DNA from: a virus
IMG/VR virus record: IMGVR_UViG_3300023192_003309
Coordinates: 1 to 45,102 of that record
DNA length: 45,102 nucleotides
Direction: 5' to 3' (one strand)
Both the position numbers and the translations under genes were made by a program. Shown here piece by piece: positions 7,548-13,338 of the stretch (its first letter is position 1; every line of letters starts with the position of its first letter). A model generated the notes under the pieces. The model worked only from the letters and a program-made list of their open reading frames with translations, was not told the origin of the DNA and ran no database searches.

Positions 7548-9372
7548 TCCTGCTCCTGAAATATCGTTTGAGTTGAGATTGTACCGCTGCATAGCGAGCT
7601 ACAAACTTTGCCAACTCAGATTTAGATACCCCTGGAACCGCATATGGAAACTTCTTAATAAATTCTTCAGGAAAGTTGGTGCTCATCCAACGAGTAGCTT
7701 TTTCTGAAGAGCGCAGATCGTCAGCCACCCACCATAAAGGATCGCGTCTACTTTCCTTGTTGTCTTGGGCTTCTAAAGCCCCTTCCAGCTTTTCAACACC
7801 TCTCGCGTGAGACGTTGCGTAATCCTTCACCTTCTTTTCCCACGCCCCGTATTCTTTTTCAGATTCAACTGAAGTGGAAAGTATCTTTTCCCGCTCTGTG
7901 TTCAGCTTTTCTAAGATATTCAAACCCTCTTGAATAGCGGGGGAGAATCGATCAACCTGGAGGGTTCCCTTGAAACGCGGGTACTGCCTTTTTCTCCAAT
8001 TGATATTGTCGCCCGTTTCTTCTAATTCTTTGACCATCAAGGCATACTGGCGAGGTACTGAATAGCGCCAATCAGAGTGGCTTATACCACCGCCTTCTAA
8101 TTCTGCGAGGCGATGAAGTACATCACGCAAATCCGTATCTGGGATGAACTGTGCAAGCTGGGCAGCCTTGGGAGTGCTGTACTTGGCGTTTAGGAACCCC
8201 CCATACCAACTTTTTACGCTGGGAGGGAAGTGATCCATGAACAAGCCATTGGAATGCTGAAGGTTATTGATCCGGTCAATTAGCTTCAACACCGTACCGG
8301 GATTGGAAGCACCAACAAGGTCTACAAACCGCTCCAACACTTCCAGCCAAGGCTCGCGCCCATGCCGGTTGGTGTAGCGGTAGCGGAGTTCTTCTACTGC
8401 ATCTCGTGCATTTTCTACTTTGCGGTTGAATTTGACTTTGGGAGCCCCAGAGCCAGTAGCGGAGAAATCAATGCTGTATGATTTCTGCTTATTGGCCGCA
8501 TAATCACTGAAAACCTTGGTAAACCGTTGGATGTTGGCAGGGAGCCATGCCCCATAGAACCAATCCTCCAGATCCCGATCTGATACGCCACGGCCTTCGG
8601 ACACTTCTTCCGGTTTCTTGAGCCGCTGACCCCCGGCCCCAAATACTCGATCAAATGCCCGATGCACCTCTGCGGGGAGATCGCGTAACCCTACTTGATG
8701 CGGGGGGAGAAACCACTGAAAGGCTTTGGAATCCCACCAGAACCCTAATTCCCGAAGACGTGTTTTGTATTTCTTGGTGCGTCTTTCCGAAGGGACTTCC
8801 CATCTACGCTCATCACCGTTCCAATGGAGTCGGAGTGGGAAATCTCGTGCAGTACGAGCGGCATAGCGCCCTTGGCGCAACACCCCCGCTTTGAGCGCGT
8901 CATCCCTCAAGACCTTGTAGATCTTATTGGCTACCGGCTGCATTTTTGCCGGAATCAAATACTCATTGTCCGGTACATGGTGGTCAATGGCAGGCGGGCT
9001 ACCATCCAGTAATGCGTCAGGAAGAGCCGCCACAAAATCAGATAAGCCGTTTTGTAGTTTTTTGAGGCCAGGGCCACCGCCCCCTACGCGGGCACGATTC
9101 AAGAGGGCATGTTCAAACCAACCCACCAAGCGTTTACGATAAGAGAGAAGCAGGGCTTTCCTCAGCTTGTTGACATCAGGATCACGGATAGCCGACATCA
9201 CATAAGTCCCGTAAGCCACGGACTCGTCATCCATCGAATCAACTTGGGAGGCCAAGAAGTTTGCCATTTTGCGAACTTCATCGAGGTCCATGGTATCCAC
9301 ATAGGGAAGCGCACCTTCTCGATAAAGGTACGCATGAACAATTCGATGCGGGCTCGGGTAGGGAAATTGCAT
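7531..9372 (-). CDS. Large hypothetical protein with DUF5710-like segment
   Basis: 613 residues from the ATG at 9372, chosen because the longer frame would overlap the upstream phosphatase-like gene and the residue run beginning MQFPYPSPHRIVHAYLY looks like a true N-terminus. Residues ~45-110 are acidic and helical. Near residues 190-230, RELGFWWDSKAFQWFLP follows LRLHWNGDERRWEVP. This recalls the short 'alpha-helix then GxxWDxxxxxWYL' motif of DUF5710-type segments found in mobile-element proteins. The C-terminal half is helical and charged. The last ~35 residues include KFVARYAAVQSQLKRYF, an Arg/aromatic stretch similar to tails of two other proteins here. Function unknown; second gene of a leftward operon behind the phosphatase-like gene. 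Confidence 0.7.
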   Translation of the reverse strand: MQFPYPSPHRIVHAYLYREGALPYVDTMDLDEVRKMANFLASQVDSMDDESVAYGTYVMSAIRDPDVNKLRKALLLSYRKRLVGWFEHALLNRARVGGGGPGLKKLQNGLSDFVAALPDALLDGSPPAIDHHVPDNEYLIPAKMQPVANKIYKVLRDDALKAGVLRQGRYAARTARDFPLRLHWNGDERRWEVPSERRTKKYKTRLRELGFWWDSKAFQWFLPPHQVGLRDLPAEVHRAFDRVFGAGGQRLKKPEEVSEGRGVSDRDLEDWFYGAWLPANIQRFTKVFSDYAANKQKSYSIDFSATGSGAPKVKFNRKVENARDAVEELRYRYTNRHGREPWLEVLERFVDLVGASNPGTVLKLIDRINNLQHSNGLFMDHFPPSVKSWYGGFLNAKYSTPKAAQLAQFIPDTDLRDVLHRLAELEGGGISHSDWRYSVPRQYALMVKELEETGDNINWRKRQYPRFKGTLQVDRFSPAIQEGLNILEKLNTEREKILSTSVESEKEYGAWEKKVKDYATSHARGVEKLEGALEAQDNKESRRDPLWWVADDLRSSEKATRWMSTNFPEEFIKKFPYAVPGVSKSELAKFVARYAAVQSQLKRYFRSRNGSRV

Positions 9373-9413
9373 AGCAAACCTGTTGGGCTTGCTCTCCCTA
9401 TTCCATAAAAGAC

Positions 9414-9833
9414 CTACCGACCAAAGAGAGGCATCTGTTGACGGGAATCCCACCAGCGTCGGAGTCCTGCCACGCTGTGAGAATTCATCCGGCGACCTGC
9501 GAGGCACACTGCTTTCAAAGCGTCCTCCACTGATGCTGCCTCCCCCCTATCCAAGAGGATGGCCGCAGCCACACATGCGGATCGGGATTTCCCGGCCCGA
9601 CAATGCACAAGGACTTCCCCCTTCATGGATTTGGCATCTTTGGTGATTCGTTCAAGGTCTTCTGAGGTCCACGCATGGGCAGACCGCCCTGTGGGGATCA
9701 CCGCATAGGCCCCTTGCGGGCCTTCTCCACCAAGGCAATCGATCACCTCATCGAACAACTCAGCCCACGCATGAGCTTCATCCTTGCTCCCCACCCACAG
9801 GTGTGGTCCCACTTCGCGCAACGTGTCGGTCAT
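9414..9833 (-). CDS. Dual-specificity/tyrosine phosphatase-like protein
   Basis: 139 residues from ATG 9833, preceded by GGAGGG four bases upstream; the frame is open further upstream but lacks a ribosome site there. The active-site loop HCRAGKSRSA at residues 77-86 is the classical HC(X5)R(S/T) signature, with Cys78 as nucleophile and Arg84 as phosphate-binding residue. The N-terminal VGPHLWVGSKDEA matches the opening strand of dual-specificity phosphatases, and the size fits the minimal domain. It may dephosphorylate host proteins or nucleotide substrates during infection. It is the first gene of a leftward operon whose upstream region holds a TATAAT box and a strong hairpin. Confidence 0.8.
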   Translation of the reverse strand: MTDTLREVGPHLWVGSKDEAHAWAELFDEVIDCLGGEGPQGAYAVIPTGRSAHAWTSEDLERITKDAKSMKGEVLVHCRAGKSRSACVAAAILLDRGEAASVEDALKAVCLAGRRMNSHSVAGLRRWWDSRQQMPLFGR

Positions 9834-9936
9834 GTGCCCTCCACCCTCATACGGCACAGGGGGGTTGGAGGCACCCCCCAGCGGGTAGGATATGAGTAAG
9901 TCTCTTGTGAGAGCATCCGTGGATAAGAGCCCCCTA

Positions 9937-9942
9937 ATTATA
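9937..9942 (-). promoter_or_regulatory. Candidate -10 box (TATAAT) for the phosphatase operon
   Basis: On the leftward strand the sequence reads CACTCTATAATTAGG, an exact sigma-70 -10 hexamer about 100 bases before the phosphatase-like start. No good -35 hexamer stands 16-18 bases upstream (TAAACT is the best), so it could need an activator or be a weak promoter. It is the only perfect TATAAT noticed in this divergent intergenic region. Confidence 0.4.
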
Positions 9943-9982
9943 GAGTGTGGGGACACCCAAGTTTATTTCTGACCCCTTAAAA

Positions 9983-10028
9983 CCCCCCTACCCCCTAAAC
10001 TTGAAACCGAAGTTTAGGGGGTGGGGGG
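9983..10028. repeat. Strong G/C-rich inverted repeat between divergent operons
   Basis: The left arm (9983-10002: six C, TA, five C, TAAACTT) pairs with the right arm (10010-10028: AAGTTTA, five G, T, six G) through 19 base pairs with one bulged T, around a 7-base loop GAAACCG. It lies between leftward transcription (from ~9937) and the rightward gene starting at 10072. No T-run follows on the rightward strand and the left flank is only weakly T-rich, so a simple terminator is not obvious. The G-rich arm (GGGGG T GGGGGG) could also form a quadruplex. Confidence 0.8.
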
Positions 10029-10071
10029 TATAGTATGTGGGCGTACGGGTATTTTAATCCGTGGAGAATAG

Positions 10072-10614
10072 GTGACTCGGAAACTCAAACCAATCGAAAT
10101 TATCGTAGAGGAAGGAATCGCCCAAGATATCCTTTCCTTGCCGGTGGTAGACGAGAATGGGGTGATTTCCACGGTAGGTCAGAACATCCAAAAAGCGTCT
10201 ACACTATTAGCGGACACCAATAAGGTTCTTGCTGAAAACGCATTGGTAAACATTGTAGCCAAGACTATGATGCAGCAGATGAAACGCCGAGGTCACGCGG
10301 GTATCCGGGTACGTCCTGACGGGACTGTGGTGCTGAGGGTGGCTTACCATGCAGAGGATGTGGAGCCGGAAATCTTTAGCTCCCCCCTCACTAAGTCTAA
10401 ACTCCCTTCTTTGGCGCAATTGCGAAAAGAAGCTACCGAGAAAGAAATAGATATTTCGGATTTGGGGCGTCAAAAAAACCTTATCATTAAGCGTCTTGAG
10501 GAAACCCCCCCGATAATAGACAGGCTGGTTGTGGTGCCCCCTTCTCGTCTGCGCGATGAGATCGGTGAAGCTGACGACCCCACGGGAAAAACAAGGTTAC
10601 CCCCTCGTCGTTAG
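10072..10614 (+). CDS. Probable DNA-binding protein with SAP/HeH-like C-terminal region
   Basis: 180 residues, starting at GTG with GGAGAATAG immediately upstream. It is the first gene rightward of the divergent hairpin region. The N-terminal half is helical (QNIQKASTLLADTNKVLAE). The middle holds the strand pair GIRVRPDGTVVLRVAYH. Residues ~118-145 (LAQLRKEATEKEIDIS followed by DLGRQKNLIIKRLEE) resemble the helix-extended loop-helix of SAP/HeH domains, which bind nucleic acid. The C-terminus is Arg/Pro rich. As the promoter-proximal gene it could be regulatory, but this is inference. Confidence 0.5.
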   Translation: MTRKLKPIEIIVEEGIAQDILSLPVVDENGVISTVGQNIQKASTLLADTNKVLAENALVNIVAKTMMQQMKRRGHAGIRVRPDGTVVLRVAYHAEDVEPEIFSSPLTKSKLPSLAQLRKEATEKEIDISDLGRQKNLIIKRLEETPPIIDRLVVVPPSRLRDEIGEADDPTGKTRLPPRR

Positions 10615-10647
10615 GGTTTTTATCGACGTGGTGCTGTGGAGGGTTCC

Positions 10648-11034
10648 ATGGCCGAAGAAGCACAAGAGTTTGGATTCTGGACATTTGGAAAGCTAAATGG
10701 GCTACAAGGTTCTGTTAGCACCCAAGTAGAACTCCCAGACGGGCGCAAGGTTATTCAGAAAGATCCGAATAACCCCGCTGTTCTGGAAGACTATTTCATT
10801 GTCGATGCTATCCACACTTCGCTCGTTGCTCGCACAGACTTCACGCGCTTGTTCCCCTCATTGGATGCAGACTCACAAGAACGATTGACCACTCTCGTTC
10901 GCCGTAATCCGCGTCCTTGTGCCCTTCTTTTGAACGATCAAGATTTCTTGGACGCCATCCAACGGAAAGAGGCCACAGCCGGGGTACGAACAGAAATGCC
11001 TATAGGTAGGCATAAGTTACCGGGAGGGCTGTAG
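10648..11034 (+). CDS. Hypothetical phage protein
   Basis: 128 residues. The start is set at ATG 10648 because GGAGGG lies just upstream; the frame's earlier GTG at 10636 overlaps that ribosome site. The protein looks globular: an acidic N-terminus (MAEEAQEFGFWTFGKL), a strand-turn-strand with DGRKVI, and a helical second half (DADSQERLTTLVRRNPRP). Its stop overlaps the GTG of the next gene by one base (TAGTG), so it is in an operon with the following membrane protein. No family recognised. Confidence 0.6.
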   Translation: MAEEAQEFGFWTFGKLNGLQGSVSTQVELPDGRKVIQKDPNNPAVLEDYFIVDAIHTSLVARTDFTRLFPSLDADSQERLTTLVRRNPRPCALLLNDQDFLDAIQRKEATAGVRTEMPIGRHKLPGGL

Positions 11035-11390
11035 TGAGTCTCTCCACGCTCCACATGGCGCACGAAAAATCTCCCCTCGCATCCAAAAAGTTTGTGGCTT
11101 ATCTCATCGCAGAGATGACATGGAAGCTCCTTCTTATTATTGGATTGGTTGGTGTAATCCACATAGAAACCAACGCAGATCCTTCTGGAGAGGGAGTGAG
11201 CATCTGGTTTTACTGGGTGCTGTTGTCTTGTGTGGTAGTCGCTGGCTTCGTAGAAGCAGGTTTTATCGGAGGCCAAGCATGGCTTGATAAGTATGTCCGA
11301 ATTGCCCAGATCGCCGCGACTCGGGATGCTTCTGCCACCCCTTCTTCTTCCTTTTCCACTAACCCTCCAACAACCAAGGATACACCATGA
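11034..11390 (+). CDS. Small two-helix membrane protein (holin-like topology)
   Basis: 118 residues from GTG 11034, with GGGAGGG five bases upstream. Two membrane segments are visible: about 20-43 (FVAYLIAEMTWKLLLIIGLVG, containing Glu27 and Lys31) and about 57-79 (IWFYWVLLSCVVVAGFVEAG). They are joined by a short loop carrying DPSGEG, and a Ser/Thr/Pro-rich cytoplasmic-type tail follows. Small phage proteins with this topology include holins, but no lysis enzyme is adjacent, so the role is unproven. It is coupled to both neighbours: TAGTG overlap upstream and ATGA overlap downstream. Confidence 0.6.
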   Translation: MSLSTLHMAHEKSPLASKKFVAYLIAEMTWKLLLIIGLVGVIHIETNADPSGEGVSIWFYWVLLSCVVVAGFVEAGFIGGQAWLDKYVRIAQIAATRDASATPSSSFSTNPPTTKDTP

Positions 11391-11608
11391 GTGTTCATTC
11401 TTTAGGCCGTCCCTTACGTCGCGCTGGCCACCCGCTCCGACACAATCACAATAAAGCGGCTCCCGAAGCAGAAGCAGAAGAAGCGGCTCCCGAGTGGAGC
11501 ATGTCCAACACTAAAGCCCAACTGCTGGCTGCGGCAACGGATTTAGGCGTGGAAGCTGACAGCAGCATGACCAAAGCCCAAATTTTGGCCGCCATCGAAG
11601 CTGCCTAA
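11387..11608 (+). CDS. Small protein with C-terminal HeH/SAP-like domain
   Basis: 73 residues. The ATG overlaps the previous stop (ATGA) and has AAGGA upstream. The N-terminus is basic, with His/Arg (GRPLRRAGHPLRHNHN), and is followed by an Ala/Glu linker. Residues ~39-73 (SNTKAQLLAAATDLGVEADS then MTKAQILAAIEAA) match the short helix-extended loop-helix found in HeH/LEM and Rho N-terminal-like domains of phage proteins, which bind nucleic acid or partner proteins. It is the second such domain in this operon. Role unknown. Confidence 0.65.
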   Translation: MSVHSLGRPLRRAGHPLRHNHNKAAPEAEAEEAAPEWSMSNTKAQLLAAATDLGVEADSSMTKAQILAAIEAA

Positions 11609-11614
11609 ATAACT

Positions 11615-12067
11615 ATGCTTTCTATGGTAGTGACAATGTTCACCCCTGCGCGGAGATATGGTTTTTGCGTTGCCCTAGAAAGAGATGGAAGCGGAAAAGA
11701 AACGGGCACTGATAAAGAGCCCGTTTACTTTTACCTCGATGTCTTTCACCGTCTTGTTCCCGGTGGCCCTCCCCCTCTTGTGGGGGAGGGCGTTCAGGTA
11801 GTTCTGGACAAAACCTCTCCCAAACCCCGTGCTGCGGAAGTTCATCGCATTGAATCTCCCATTCTTAGATCAGGGATAGTGGCTTCTTTTGACATCGCCA
11901 AAGGGTGGGGGTTCATTGAGGAAAACTTAACTGGAGAAAGTTTTTTTCTCCATCGCAGTGAAATGGTTACCGCCAGCGTCCCAATTCGGCAGCAAAAGGT
12001 ACAATTTTACGGTGGGGTGCGGGATGGAAAAAAACGCGCCTGCTATATAACGGCGCTGTCCGGGTAA
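11615..12067 (+). CDS. Tandem cold-shock-domain protein
   Basis: Up to 150 residues; the start could be ATG 11615 or 11636 (MFTPARRYGF), as neither has a strong ribosome site. The C-terminal ~70 residues have the cold-shock-domain pattern: SGIVASFDIAKGWGFIEEN (RNP1-like KGWGFI), ESFFLHRSEM (RNP2-like) and VQFYGGVRDGKKRACYI. The N-terminal half shows a diverged copy: RYGFCVALERD, PVYFYLDVFHR, GVQVVLD, then PRAAEVHRIES. Cold-shock domains bind single-stranded RNA or DNA and can act as RNA chaperones or antiterminators. Two fused in one phage protein is unusual. It lies in the operon of small accessory genes. Confidence 0.72.
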   Translation: MLSMVVTMFTPARRYGFCVALERDGSGKETGTDKEPVYFYLDVFHRLVPGGPPPLVGEGVQVVLDKTSPKPRAAEVHRIESPILRSGIVASFDIAKGWGFIEENLTGESFFLHRSEMVTASVPIRQQKVQFYGGVRDGKKRACYITALSG

Positions 12068-12089
12068 AGTAGCTCTTATAGGAGGACAC

Positions 12090-12731
12090 ATGGGCGATAA
12101 AAACCCATTCGGAGGAGGTAGGGCTACGAGTCTTTACACCCCTATGTCTGACGTTGAACAGGAAGTGGTTTCTCGTCTAGTGGATAGTGGGGACTTACGG
12201 GTACACGTCAAGGGGTGGGGGGTCATTGCCGAACCCCAAGTCATCATAGGGGATTTGAGGGTTGCTCTTCACTTTCGGATGACTTTTGATGAGCCACATG
12301 TCTCTGAAGTGCCGAAACCCCTCTACTACATAGACTTGGAACTTCGGACGGGGGCGGGTCTCTTACTCTACAAAGAACGCCAACCCACTATCTATGATTT
12401 CAAGCCGGTTGAGGTGGCAGCGGGCATGTATTTAGACATGGTGTGGGAGATGGCTATTCAATCAATGGACCCGGAAGTAGTGAAGACCATTAAACCTGCG
12501 GCAACCGGACTCACCTCTCGTTGGCAAGATCGCGATACAGGCGAAATGACGATGTTCGGGAACAGCAAGATGAGTAGCGGTTTACGCAATATGCTGGTAA
12601 AGATGCGTGAGGGAGAGGCCAAAGTTCGTGCCCTCACCCTAAAAGAAGCGCGGGACGCGACCGCCTATGCAGAAGGGAAAAAGAAATTGGAACCTTCCCC
12701 TACTTTCAAGAAACACCTTCAAAATAAGTAA
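12090..12731 (+). CDS. Hypothetical phage protein
   Basis: 213 residues, with AGGAGG five bases before the ATG. It begins with a glycine-rich leader (NPFGGGRATSLYTP). A segment of alternating strands follows (LRVHVKGWGVIAEPQVIIG, LYYIDLELRTGAGLLLYKE), then an amphipathic helical half with MDPEVVKTIKP and LTLKEARDATAYAEGKKKLE. The basic C-terminus ends in LQNK. No catalytic or metal-binding motif stands out. It is the last clear gene of the rightward small-gene operon. Function unknown. Confidence 0.7.
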   Translation: MGDKNPFGGGRATSLYTPMSDVEQEVVSRLVDSGDLRVHVKGWGVIAEPQVIIGDLRVALHFRMTFDEPHVSEVPKPLYYIDLELRTGAGLLLYKERQPTIYDFKPVEVAAGMYLDMVWEMAIQSMDPEVVKTIKPAATGLTSRWQDRDTGEMTMFGNSKMSSGLRNMLVKMREGEAKVRALTLKEARDATAYAEGKKKLEPSPTFKKHLQNK

Positions 12732-12736
12732 ACCCC

Positions 12737-12904
12737 ATGTGCAATTATGACTACATGCCAGGACACCCCTGGTATAGCGATACCCAGCACCCTAAGCGTG
12801 TTTCTCATCTGAAAGAAACAAATGCTTTTCACAAAGGCGAAAAAACCCCCGCCCCCTCAAGGGAAAAGGATCAAAACGCTTCTAGGCTGCGTCCGGTCTG
12901 CTAA
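12737..12904 (+). CDS. Candidate short gene (55 residues)
   Basis: ATG 12737 to TAA 12904 encodes MCNYDYMPGHPWYSD, then a basic, Pro/Lys-rich remainder. No convincing ribosome binding site is present, but the frame is uninterrupted and fills half of an otherwise geneless 362-base gap (12732-13093). The rest of that gap holds only the leftward terminator at 13001-13026. The first residues include two aromatic/His-Pro clusters. Could be spurious. Confidence 0.3.
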   Translation: MCNYDYMPGHPWYSDTQHPKRVSHLKETNAFHKGEKTPAPSREKDQNASRLRPVC

Positions 12905-13000
12905 TCATGATCCCGCAACTCGTATGCCATTGCGGCGGCAGACAAGATCCAGAGGGAAGTGAAAGGCAATAAAAGCAGTTGTTCAAGCATGGGGCTCTCG

Positions 13001-13026
13001 TAAAACAACCCCGTTTTTTTACGGGG
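13001..13026 (-). terminator. Leftward intrinsic terminator after the FmdB-like gene
   Basis: On the leftward strand the sequence reads CCCCGT, seven A, CGGGG, then TTGTTTTA: a short hairpin followed by a U-rich tract. It lies about 70 bases downstream of the leftward zinc ribbon gene. On the rightward strand no T-run follows the hairpin, so it acts leftward only. Confidence 0.6.
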
Positions 13027-13093
13027 CTTCTGAATAGGGAAAGAGCCTTTCTACTAACTATCCCTATACGCATGTCAAGGGTAGTTTTGGGCT

Positions 13094-13279
13094 TTATCCC
13101 GCGTATCCGTCAGAGGCCCAACCGCCGCCTTTAAGACTGAAACTGGTTTGGGAAATTTGCTTTTTACACACTTTGGCTTTGCACTTCGGGCAGTCTGCTT
13201 CTCGCTCTAAATCCGCGTGCCGACGCAGTTCTTCAAAACGGTGGCCACACTTGGAACACTTGTACTCATAGAGCGGCAC
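13094..13279 (-). CDS. FmdB-family zinc ribbon protein
   Basis: 61 residues from a GTG at 13279 with GGAGGGTGGT upstream; this start yields the family's usual opening (PLYEYKC). Four cysteines form two CxxC knuckles at residues 8/11 (CSKC) and 30/33 (CPKC), a single zinc site. The C-terminal SLKGGGWASDGYAG is the tail typical of FmdB-like regulatory proteins. This solitary leftward gene has its own terminator at 13001-13026 and lies among rightward genes, so it is an independent transcription unit resembling a moron. Its role in phage is not known; a small nucleic-acid or host-transcription effector is plausible. Confidence 0.82.
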   Translation of the reverse strand: MPLYEYKCSKCGHRFEELRRHADLEREADCPKCKAKVCKKQISQTSFSLKGGGWASDGYAG

Positions 13280-13338
13280 ACCACCCTCCTTTGGACTCCC
13301 CACTATACCGATAAACTCTTTATGCAATCTAAAGGGGT

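Noticed and set aside
9373-9507. N-terminal extension of the 613-residue protein
   Set aside because: It would overlap the 3' end of the phosphatase gene by 94 bases and shows Arg/Ser/Thr shadow-type composition.
9834-9956. N-terminal extension of the phosphatase-like protein
   Set aside because: No ribosome binding site at the upstream start; the candidate -10 box lies inside it, and GGAGGG marks ATG 9833.
13009-13026. Rightward terminator
   Set aside because: The hairpin is followed by CTTCTG, not a T-run, on the rightward strand; only the leftward side has a U-rich tract.
12882-13073. Leftward 63-residue frame across the intergenic gap
   Set aside because: It crosses the leftward terminator hairpin and has no ribosome site; Cys-rich composition is unconvincing.
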